The position numbers and the translations under genes are program-made. DNA of 64,000 bases from Malus domestica (Eukaryota > Streptophyta > Magnoliopsida > Rosales > Rosaceae), in contig NC_091672.1 in assembly GCF_042453785.1 (NCBI RefSeq), forward strand, positions 3,130,001-3,194,000, given 5' to 3'. The notes under the pieces were generated by a model. That model saw only the letters and a program-made list of their open reading frames with translations, was not told where the DNA came from and did not search any database. Numbering within the stretch: position 1 is the first letter of the stretch; every line of letters begins with the position of its first letter. Positions 1 through 8,285 of this stretch are shown piece after piece.

Positions 1-270
1 TAACAATATGTAGTATTATTATCTTTTGGCCTCAGAATATTTGGTAGTATCAATTACGGTTTCTGTAAAATCTCAGACTTCTTCCAAGAAAGCAAAACAG
101 ACAGATCCTTTCGTTACTAACTTTTCCACTTAGTATTTAATACCCAGATAACTGAAATTTATGGTTAAATTCAGCTAAATTTTCCCAGCAACCAAACAGA
201 ACAATAATGCAAATCCAGCAGAACACATAAAATAGAACAAAATTGAGGAGAAAATGCATCGAAAACTTAC

Positions 271-469
271 TTTGGAGCTTTTTGTCCATGTACCTGTTGA
301 AATAAAAAAAAAGCAACAAATTCGAATTAATTAGCACCCTAATTCATAAAAAAACAAATTCAAAAAATAACAAAAATAATACAGCAGAGAATCGGAACGA
401 CGAAATCGAGCATTCGACACAAAATAATACTTACTTTTTCAGATCCGGAGGCTGGCCTGATCTGCTCAT
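271..469 (-). CDS. SmG: SmG core spliceosomal protein (5' part, two coding exons)
   Basis: SmG is one of the seven Sm proteins that form the ring on U1, U2, U4 and U5 snRNAs in the nucleus. On the minus strand the first exon (435-469) encodes MSRSGQPPDLK plus two bases. A GTAAGT donor follows, and the second exon (271-293, after a pyrimidine-rich acceptor ending CAG) continues with KYMDKKLQ. The joined peptide MSRSGQPPDLKKYMDKKLQ matches the conserved N-terminus of plant SmG as I know it. A second GTAAG donor ends exon 2. The remaining Sm1/Sm2 motifs are not visible in bases 1-270, so the gene continues beyond the left edge. The start is the only ATG that gives this conserved N-terminus. A GA microsatellite (about 481-506) lies in the likely 5' UTR. 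The exons are tiny and are easily missed by ORF callers. Confidence 0.9.
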
Positions 470-480
470 GGCGAGGAATG

Positions 481-506
481 AGGGAGAGAGAGAGAGAGAG
501 AGAGAG
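481..506. repeat. GA microsatellite in SmG 5' leader
   Basis: A run of about 12 GA units lies directly upstream of the SmG start codon. On the gene's strand it reads as CT repeats, common in plant 5' UTRs. Confidence 0.85.
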
Positions 507-603
507 GCTTCGGGCGAAGTCGACTTCGGATAAACCCTAGCGAATGAAATATTTTTGGTCTCTTCGGTTTCTATGGAGGTAGGAAACGGGTTTTGATTGA
601 GAG

Positions 604-652
604 GTGGGCCATCAAAAAGCCCAGTAACGGGAGACAAGGGCCCAATAAGCCC
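604..652 (-). promoter_or_regulatory. Site II-like (TGGGCC/GGCCCA) cluster upstream of SmG
   Basis: TGGGCC at 605-610 and GGGCCCA at 638-644, plus two AGCCCA/AGCCCAC variants, lie 135-180 bp upstream of the SmG ATG. Such site II motifs are bound by TCP factors and are typical of plant housekeeping and proliferation genes. The assignment is inferred from motif and position. Confidence 0.5.
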
Positions 653-673
653 ACAAAAAATGAGAAAAATGTT

Positions 674-745
674 GGGGTGTTGCGAGAATCGAACTCACGA
701 CCTCTCGCACCCGAAGCGAGAATCATACCACTAGACCAAACACCC
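674..745 (-). tRNA. tRNA-Pro: tRNA-Pro (anticodon CGG)
   Basis: Read on the minus strand, these 72 bases fold as a full cloverleaf. The 7-bp acceptor stem is GGGTGTT with AACACCC, followed by discriminator C. The D arm contains the A-box-like GGTCTAGTGGTAT. The anticodon stem TCTCGC/GCGAGA encloses loop TTCGGGT, giving anticodon CGG. The T arm has GTTCGATTC (B box) with one T-G wobble in the stem. No CCA is encoded and there is no intron, as expected for a nuclear tRNA-Pro. It lies about 205 bp upstream of the SmG ATG on the same strand, inside that gene's promoter region. Confidence 0.95.
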
Positions 746-2890
746 GGTGATGGTATCGGTTCCGAACACAATCTACTTAGACATTTCATGATAAAACTCA
801 AACTTGATAACCTTCATCCGTTTGTGCTAAACTGCGGATTGAGATGATTTTACTTCCTTATAACATACGTGTACCCTATATGGCACGTTCTATTAATTTT
901 CTGCCTTGGGGAACGTTTCTTTGTATCTCCAAGCCTAAGAATTGGACGATGCTGGTGTGTTAGTGATTGTGATCGATCGGCTTTGTTGACTAATGGTTTC
1001 GTCCAGAAAGTTTCGGGCCATTCAACCTCGGTTCCGCTTTCAAGTCACTCTTACGTTCTAATCGCGTCAACAGACGAGAAACTTTTCATCTCCGCTTGTT
1101 TAAAATTTGTTGTTAGTTGGTGTTATTTCCCCATTGCAGGTAGGTTCTTCTCCAAGTCTTTCACGTTCCGTTCCCAACACAGTTGTCTTGTTGTAATTTC
1201 GAATGTAATTTACACAGTTGGTTGCTGGCGTTAGAGGATTTGGTGGGGTTGGGTTCATGTTATGGTGATTGGTTTCTTGTCTTGGTTGCTGGAGTTTAGT
1301 TTTGTCCAAAATTTAGGCACTCATAATTTGATTTATTCCTTTGCCGTAGGTTTCTTTATACTTTGTTGCTGTTTGGAGTTGATCTTGAAGATGTTATTGG
1401 TGTCGCTGTTGATGGACGTGGTGTAGGCAAGTTTATGGTAGTTACGTTGGTATTTGTATGACGTTTTTGTTTGTTACGCCTCGTAATGTTAATCAGGCAG
1501 CGTGTCTTTTAATTAAGACGTAACTTTAGTTTTTGATACTTAGTTCGGGTTTGGATAGATTTGCTATTCTATGTACTATCTTATGATATTCAATAAAGCA
1601 TCAAATTCATATAAAAAAACAATATTCTTGTTGCTCGCAAGAAGTTTATATATGAGTTGGTGTTGTAAATATTATTTATTATGTGGCCATTCACTTATGG
1701 ATCAATACGTAATTAGTCAGGACTTTTCTACGTAAATCATAAACCTATAATATAAACACTATAATGAGAACGAAAAGACACTCTGATTTTTCCTCCCAAT
1801 CTCTCTCTCGTCTCTCCTTGTTCTCTCTTACTCTACACTTTATTTTTAATAGTTGGTTATTGATCTCGAGTCATGCGTCCGGCTCCTCCCTTATATCATC
1901 TGTATTAAAAAAAACTAATATTTCAAATGCTAAAGGAAAACATTATTCCAATGACATACAGAGTGGAAAACAAGAGCACATACTATGTATACTATGGTCG
2001 TGGGAGATCTTGACAAACCCAGGTCTCCGATAAGCCTCCTAGAACTAGAAGACTTGGGGTGAAAGCAAATCGACAACCACGCTTTGTCCCCACAAAAATT
2101 GGGCATCTTTTGACACGAACAAACACTTTTGTTCATATGTTCAACTATTTTAATTGTGTGATTTTTCTAACTTAAAGACTCCAAGAAAGTCAAAATTGAA
2201 TACGAAAGTTTTGGAAGATTTTTGTTTGTCCACATAGATATATCCATCTTCTTATATCGCTCATCATATGATTAAGAAAAACTAATTTATTCAATCATAT
2301 GCAAGCATCAAGCATCTCTTCACGACTTCGAGAAATTCTTATGTCTGACGATTATACTTATTCAGGTCCAAATGATACGCAAACACATTGAAACACATTT
2401 TCTTATAAGTGAGTCAAATGATCCACATTATTGTACTGTCGGACGCGAGAATTTCTCTACTACTCAACACAGACATTTGTGGACACTTGTTTATTAAATT
2501 ATTTATGTATTCCTTTCGTTGAATTTAAATTTTTCAAAAGGTGTCCTTGGTGAATGGAGTACATTTTTTAAGTACAAATGGGTGTCAATGTTTCATGGTC
2601 CAAATAAACAACTCAAAGTCTTCACGTATAACTCTTAGGCCTGGTCAATTCATTCTGTTCCAGATATGGCCGGTCCACCCAATGTCCCTATTTCATATCT
2701 CCTAGTGAGTGGAGTTACTCCATGACTTTTCGTGTCAACCATGCCTTTGCATTTCTTATAGGCAAATGCCGGCCATGCTTTCTTATTTTTTTATTTGCCT
2801 AATATATAGACTTTCTTTATTCTTTGCTCCTCACACGTTGCAATCAAATTTAACTATTGTAGTAGTAAGTTAGAGCATCCCTTCTTGTCT
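746..2890. other. Intergenic, no gene recognised
   Basis: About 2.1 kb with only short, uninformative ORFs. The longest (869-1234, plus) has no recognisable domain. I see no clear terminal repeats. T-rich and AT-rich tracts dominate. Confidence 0.6.
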
Positions 2891-2892
2891 TC

Positions 2893-3156
2893 ATTATTTC
2901 AAATGTCAATGCCAAAGTTCGATAGCTTCTAGCAACATTCCCATTGACCACTTGTTTCAAAGAAAAAGTAACGTAGATGGTAGATTTCAACAGTTAAGAG
3001 AGTTCGGTGGGTAAAAAATAAAAATAAAAAGTTCAAGTGGTACTGATGTGCATTCTTTGCAAGATGTGGTGGTTCTTGCGTAAAATCCTCTTATTTCAAG
3101 TGTCAATGCCAAGTTCAATAGCTTCTCGCAACACTCCCATCCACCACTTGTTTTTA
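2893..3156. repeat. Direct duplication of about 67 bp
   Basis: The segment at 2893-2960 (TTATTTCAAATGTCAATGCC onward, through CCACTTGTTT) recurs at 3090-3156 with few changes, about 197 bp apart. The origin is not recognised. Confidence 0.8.
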
Positions 3157-3184
3157 GGAAGAAGTGTAGATTTTAGATTTGTAT

Positions 3185-3522
3185 GGTAGAGAACTCATCT
3201 CTGTATTCATGATTGTAATTCGATTCTAGCGATTGAGAGCTATATAGGAATAGATGTTTCAGATAAGGTTTTTCTCGTACAAAACTTATCTATGCATTCA
3301 TGATAAAAGTTCGACTCTAACGATTCAGGATTACCCCGGAATAGACAGATGTGAGAGAGTTTTTAGAGTTAGAGAAGTTATTTCGGTACTCATAACAAGA
3401 GTTCGACTCTAATCATTGGAAACTATCAACAGACAAATGAGAACAAGTACCTGCAGTAGATAACTTATCTTTGTATTCATGATAAGGGTTCAGATTCAAC
3501 AATTGTGAACTATTTAGGTAGA
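3185..3522. repeat. Degenerate tandem repeat, unit about 90 bp, four copies
   Basis: Four diverged units each contain an AACTYATCT-like word, a TATTCATGAT-like word, then GTTCGACTCTAA-like and GATTGNGAACTAT-like words. The TATTCAT word falls near 3204, 3294, 3386 and 3474, giving spacings of about 90, 92 and 88 bp. No coding potential is seen. Confidence 0.75.
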
Positions 3523-3665
3523 GTGGTGTTATCCTTACACTCATTTTTACTTCTTACACATTCTTTTTAATTTCTGACCGTTGAATCGAATGAATTGAAA
3601 ATGATTAAATGACAAAAATTAATAAGAGCGTATATAAAGTAAAAATGAGTGTATGAATAGAACTA
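3523..3665. mobile_element. MITE-like foldback element, about 143 bp
   Basis: The terminal inverted repeats are imperfect: TTACACTCATTTTTACTTC near the left end pairs with GTAAAAATGAGTGTATGAAT near the right. The body resembles the cleaner element at 35261-35408 (TTTTTACTTCTTACACA and TCCGTTGA-like core). It is probably an older member of that family. Confidence 0.6.
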
Positions 3666-4305
3666 CGCTTTATGAATTGACAAGTTCTCTTGTTATTCAA
3701 TGGAAAACTAAGAGACAAGAGTGTGTTTGTTTGGTTGGTGGATAGTTCTTAATTCCTTTTTGAGTTTGATTAGGGAGCCCTTAAACTATGATGGTTGGTT
3801 CTTGTATGGAAAGATAAAAACAAACCAACTATTTCCTTTTGACTTTCCAGCAAATGAATTGAGATTCCACTCCCCATAAAGTTAATCAAACCACTATGAA
3901 TCTGGTAATGATAAAATGTGGTCGGTATTATTTACCAAAAAAGAAAATTTGTGGTTGGCATGCATTTGGTTCAAACTGACAAATGATTCCTGATTTTAAA
4001 GTATACAGTAGTGCCAGTCCATCATTTTTAATATGTTTTTGTTTTAAATTTATTATTAAAAAAGTGAGATTCCATAAACTTTTTGTCATCTCACAATTTA
4101 ACATAAATTTCAATGTCAATAATATAAAACATTGTGTAAAAAATATGAAGCGACAAAAAATCCATGAAAAATCTCATTTTGAGAGATTATTCTTAACATT
4201 TCTCTTATGGGAACTATAACATTTTACATTCCATCCTTTGTTTTCTCTTTACCATACATCAAAATAATTTTTGTTTCATTTATATAGAACCCTTTGGTTG
4301 ACTCA
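3666..4305. other. Intergenic, no gene recognised
   Basis: AT-rich sequence of about 640 bp with short ORFs only. Nothing in it is supported as a gene or repeat. Confidence 0.6.
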
Positions 4306-4316
4306 AATTTCCAAAT

Positions 4317-4781
4317 AGTAAATTGTAGCAAATGGTCCCTCAACTTTAATCAAATTGGAGCAATAGTCTCTCAACTAAAAATCCATTACCATTGGTCCCT
4401 CAACTCATCAAATTTTGTAGCTATGGTTATTTCGTCAACTTCGTTAGAATTTTGTCAAAATGAGTTATGTTGGAAGAACCATTGCTACAATTAGGTTCAC
4501 TCAACTCATTAAAACGTGTAGCTATGATCATTTTCATCAATTTCGGCAGAATTTTATCAAAATGAGTTATGTTGGAGGGACCATTGCTACAATTGGGTTA
4601 AAGTTGAGGAATCATTTCTCTAGTTGGATTAAAGTTGTGGGACCAATGGTAATGAATTTTTAGTTGAGGTACCATAGCTGCACGTTTTGATGAGTTGAGA
4701 GATCAATGATAATGAATTTTTAGTTAAAAGACCATTACTTTAATTAAATTAAAATTAAAATACCATTACTATAATTTACTC
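4317..4781. mobile_element. Long-TIR foldback element, Mutator-like MITE
   Basis: The element begins AGTAAATTGTAGCAAATGG and its right end read in reverse complement begins GAGTAAATTATAGTAATGG. Internally, words such as GGTCCCTCAACTTTAAT and GGGACCATTGCTACAATT occur in both orientations, so most of the 465 bp folds back. AATTTCCAAAT flanks both sides (4306-4316 and 4782-4792), a target duplication of about 9-11 bp that fits Mutator-type insertion. It has no coding capacity. Confidence 0.7.
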
Positions 4782-4986
4782 AATTTCCAAATGATACATC
4801 AACCATTGTGTACCGACAAATGTGGTGTTAAACCGTCTGACATGTATTGTCAAATGCCAAAGTGGGTCATTAGACGTTCCCACTGTTTTTGAATTAAGGA
4901 AATTCTATGAGACCGCACTATTCTTCCATTTCCAAATTATACATCAACCATTGTGTACCAACAAATGTGGTGTTCAACCTTCTGTT
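4782..4986. repeat. Direct duplication of about 58 bp
   Basis: ATTTCCAAATGATACATCAA onward at 4783-4841 is repeated with small changes at 4929-4986 (through AAATGTGGTGTTCAACCTTCTG). The first copy begins at the target duplication of the foldback element to its left. Confidence 0.75.
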
Positions 4987-5363
4987 TATACTTATAATAT
5001 ATATAATTTCATCATAAACTACAAAGTAGAATGATGAAGTATTTGAACATAATGAAGACATGAGGAACAAACATATAATTTGTGTTCATTTAAGTATACA
5101 AGTCCTTAATAATTTATTGTAAAAAATAAAATGTAAAATGAAAGTTATCTATTTTTTGGTCTAAGTGAATCGCAACCTAGGCTGATCTCTAGACGGGTCT
5201 GGGCGGACTAGGCAGATGCCTAGGTGATCTAGGCGAGAGCCTCAGCAGGTTTAATCGTCTTTTCTTAATTTTCAAACGTCTAGGCATTAATCGGGACGGT
5301 AGCCAACCACCTAACATCTAGGCAGGGCCTAGTCGGCGCTAGGCATAGATTTTTATAACAATG
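4981..5363 (-). mobile_element. Truncated non-autonomous hAT element rich in CCTAGGC words
   Basis: The segment is the reverse complement of part of the complete element at 49945-50483. It shares the AAGTATAAACAG-like inner sequence, the ACTTTCATTTTGCATTTTA-type middle and the CGCCTAGCGCC-type end. The right terminus in minus orientation reads CATTGTTATAAAAATCTATG, matching the other copy's CACTGTTCTAAAAATTCC. The opposite terminus is missing, so this copy is truncated. Confidence 0.75.
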
Positions 5364-5604
5364 CTTATATAAATTATAAATTTTAAATTATTCTACCATA
5401 TGTAAAAGTGATTTAGACAAAAAACAAGCATATTACGGTCCCTAATTGAACTGTCATATCTGTCAGAACTTTATAATATCTTTGCTTGTGAGATTAATTG
5501 CTCTAAACAGTCACGTTTGGATCAAATAAGTGCTCTAAACTGTTAAGAAGTCAGAAACAAAGGAGACTCTTTCTGAGACATTCCCCCCACTCCCATAAAT
5601 CTCA

Positions 5605-5611
5605 TATAAAA
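5605..5611 (+). promoter_or_regulatory. TATA box of the SAUR gene
   Basis: TATAAAA stands 166-172 bp upstream of the SAUR start codon. A leader of about 140 nt would follow, including a CT microsatellite at 5721-5753. Confidence 0.65.
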
Positions 5612-5714
5612 TCCTCTTTCCCAACCACCACCATTTCCTTATGTCCACTAACCAAAGTCATGTAGCCACTCCCTCCTCCTTAGCCTTCTCAACCTCCACC
5701 ACCTCCAATCTCCA

Positions 5715-5720
<6 letters not shown>

Positions 5721-5753
<33 letters not shown>
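5721..5753. repeat. CT microsatellite in SAUR leader
   Basis: About 16 CT units lie in the probable 5' UTR, 24 bp before the ATG. Confidence 0.9.
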
Positions 5754-5754
<1 letters not shown>

Positions 5755-5776
5755 AACCTCAAAAAACCAAACCAAA

Positions 5777-6160
5777 ATGCTTGGAAAAAAGATGGTGAGT
5801 TTCAAAGAGCTAGCAAAGAAAGTGAAGGTTATGGGAGGAGCTGAGAGAGAGCCATCACACCATGAGTATCTGCTGAGGAATTCGGAGCAAGGAGGCTCTC
5901 CGTCAGCGAAAACCCCGACTGGATTTTTGGCCTTGTATGTAGGCGAGGAGCGCCAGAGGTTTCTGGTACCAACAAGCTCCCTTTCTCATCCACTCTTCAA
6001 GATGCTGCTGGAGAAAGCTTACAATGAGTACGGCTTTCAGCAGAGATATGGGCTTGTGGTGCCCTGCAGCGTCTCAGCTTTTGAGGAGGTTTTGAATGCT
6101 GTGGAATGCAGCAATGGCAAGTTTGATTTTGGTGAACTTGTTGAGGAGTTTATTTCATGA
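5777..6160 (+). CDS. SAUR-family auxin-responsive protein (127 aa)
   Basis: SAUR proteins are small plant proteins, often auxin-induced, that promote cell expansion by inhibiting PP2C.D phosphatases at the plasma membrane (family knowledge). The intronless ORF encodes 127 aa. The SAUR domain spans about residues 50-125: PTGFLALYVGEERQRFLVPTS, then HPLFKMLLEKAYNEYGF, then GLVVPCSVSAFEEVL. Length, single exon and domain order all fit the family. The chosen ATG follows a TATA box and a CT-rich leader and starts MLGKKMVSFKELAKKVK, a basic N-terminus seen in SAUR proteins. The upstream ATG at 5641 is in another frame. No neighbouring SAUR cluster is present, though these genes often occur in tandem. 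I cannot assign the exact subfamily. Confidence 0.93.
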   Translation: MLGKKMVSFKELAKKVKVMGGAEREPSHHEYLLRNSEQGGSPSAKTPTGFLALYVGEERQRFLVPTSSLSHPLFKMLLEKAYNEYGFQQRYGLVVPCSVSAFEEVLNAVECSNGKFDFGELVEEFIS

Positions 6161-6478
6161 GTCAAAAATATTTGTTTTCTTTTTGTACAAGAAATACTGA
6201 GAGAGTGATGAATCAAAATTGAGACCTCAAGTTCTAGTAGCTTAGGGCGACCGGGCCAGGCCGAGTCAGAAAAGTTTTGATTGCACAAGGTGAATGCTCT
6301 TAACTAAACTAAATTACGAGCCATTAAAAGTAAAACGTTATGTTTCGATGCTTTTTTTTTATTAGTGAAAGTGTTTAGCTTAGTGATTATGGGTTTATAA
6401 TTTCAAGTATGTACTGGAACATGTTCATATTACATATTAAACATTGCTCACCTATTCAGAAGAGGTGAAGCTACTTTC
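6161..6478. other. SAUR 3' flank
   Basis: AT-rich sequence of about 318 bp that should hold the SAUR 3' UTR and polyadenylation region. No other feature is seen. Confidence 0.5.
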
Positions 6479-6689
6479 GGAATGAGGATCCTCTCTGGAT
6501 CCTATTTGTGAGGATTCCGGATTCCTCAAATCGTGTCCGTTCATTGTATATCGTACTGTCAATTTTCGTCATGTACTTTTCATGTTTAATTTTAAATAAA
6601 AGTATTTAAAATGATTTATAACTGTAAGATGTACGATGAATAGACACGATTTGATGATCCCGGATCCTCACAAAGAAGATCCTCATTCC
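6479..6689. mobile_element. MITE, about 211 bp, GGAATGAGGATCCTC ends
   Basis: The left end is GGAATGAGGATCCTCTC and the right end reads GATCCTCATTCC. The inner arms GTGAGGATTCCGG/CCGGATCCTCAC and AATCGTGTCCGTTCATTGTA / GATGAATAGACACGATT also pair. The flanks TACTTTC (left) and TACTTTT (right) look like a 7-bp target duplication with one change. There is no coding potential. Confidence 0.8.
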
Positions 6690-6814
6690 TACTTTTGGTC
6701 AATTTAGGTAATCTTCCAAAAGGATACATTATTATGTTCTTTAATCCCTCTTAGTACAATTAATTGCAATTCTCAGTTCAACTTCTGCAATTTGACCTTT
6801 GAGTTGTAGTCTTA

Positions 6815-7411
6815 GAGCGTCTCCAAAGGACAAGGCAATTTACGTGGCAAACCTAATTTTCCTTCCACATTAACATTTTATCTTCCAATGGATAAAGGCA
6901 AGCGTCTAAAGGCAATTTGCCTCAACGGGTTTGGCGGCAAGGCAACACATTGCCTTGTTGACAAGGTGAAGGCAAATAGGGACCCATTTTTATATTATTA
7001 TTTAGAACATGATTTATGTGTATGTCATGAAGTGATGTTGTCTGGGTGTTTGGTTTAGAAAAATGACTTTTTCACTCTCATTTCATTCTCCTGCACGTTT
7101 TGCTTGTTTTTGTCCATTAAATTACCGTTGATTTATTTAATCATGTGGCTAAAGCAAGAAGGAAAGTGTTAGAAAATAAAAAGGAGTTGTGGAAATCATT
7201 TCGTTTTACTTCATTAGTTGCCTCATCACTTAGAGTGACACGGTAAAATTTGAGGCACCTGTATTTTGATGATCCATGTGAACTTTCTTCAGTAGTTACC
7301 TCATGAAAAATATGTCACTCTAAGCGATGAGGCAAATACTGAAAGCAAAAGTTCACATGGATCATCACAGCACATGTGACTCAAAATTTTACCTTGTCCC
7401 TTGGAGATGCT
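6815..7411. mobile_element. MITE-like element with GAGC(A/G)TCTCCAA ends, about 600 bp
   Basis: GAGCGTCTCCAAAGGACAAG at the left pairs with CTTGTCCCTTGGAGATGCTC at the right. An inner inverted repeat (GATGATCCATGTGAACTTTC near 7270 and GTTCACATGGATCATCA near 7360, with TTGCCTCATCACTTAGAGTG and CACTCTAAGCGATGAGGCAA) makes a second foldback. It is probably a Tourist-type non-autonomous element. No ORF is convincing. Confidence 0.7.
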
Positions 7412-7840
7412 CCAAGATCACATAATAAGGTTGCAGATGCTGTGGAGCTAATTCTGCAGATTTTCTACCACATTGAATATAGAGACCAAATTTACGGTGC
7501 AGAAGGAAGTTGTATGACTTGCAAAAGGGAAATTTAGACATGATGAGCTCGTATGTTGCCCGGGATTGGATTGGAGTTGGATAACTCTCTAAATTAAATG
7601 TGTGTTGAAGGAAGAAATGAGCAAATTTTCCAACTTGGAAGTAGGAGATGGATTAATCATGAATGAAATTTATCCCATCCAATCGCTAGAAAATGGTAGG
7701 TTTAGAAGAGATAAGTTTCCTTTGTGTCTAATCCCTTGCATTTGACTCGGAAAAAAAAAAATCATTCACTTCTACTCCACACATACCTTGAATTATATGA
7801 GTTATCAATACAAAGCTTAATACAGCAACGTGTAACACGA
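7412..7840. other. Intergenic, no gene recognised
   Basis: About 430 bp lie between a MITE and a hairpin. Nothing supported is present. Confidence 0.5.
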
Positions 7841-7936
7841 GTACACCACCACTGTGGCAATAATATGACGCCGTGTGTAAAGGTTTTTACACATGGCATC
7901 GTATCATTGTCATAAGCCGTCACAGTTGCGGTGTAC
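7841..7936. repeat. Hairpin of about 96 bp, possible foldback element or small-RNA precursor
   Basis: GTACACCACCACTGTGGCAA at the left pairs imperfectly with TGTCATAAGCCGTCACAGTTGCGGTGTAC at the right. The inner arms GTGTGTAAA and TTTACACATGG form the loop base. It lies 350-445 bp downstream of the stop codon of the minus-strand gene at 8286-11265, so it might be in its 3' flank. Whether it is transcribed is unknown. Confidence 0.55.
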
Positions 7937-8285
7937 CTGTGCCATGGAATTCCTTCTTCAATCCTAGGCACCACATGAGATGGCCAAAGACTGGACTGTT
8001 TCTCATGATGCATCAGAGATTCTGAATAAAAGAGCAATTCATACAGTTGGGCATCTCTGTAGGAAACAAATTTTGTTGTCCATTTTATTGCAGACCATCA
8101 TACTACACCAACAAGTACAAGTTTGAACAATCAACTTTCCAGGGAGAGGGAGAACCTGGTAATAAACTGTAAACCCGGTGAACTGACGGGTTGGCCTCTT
8201 ATAGGGCCTTCTCGTCCTTCATCGGAAAGCTGTATAGCCCGGGCCAATGGGCACATGCCTCCATTGATTAAGCTCATAAAACAAC

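Noticed and set aside
869-1234. 121-codon plus-strand open frame near the left edge
   Set aside because: No recognisable domain, odd composition (Cys, Phe and Ser rich), no supporting promoter or splice context; likely chance.
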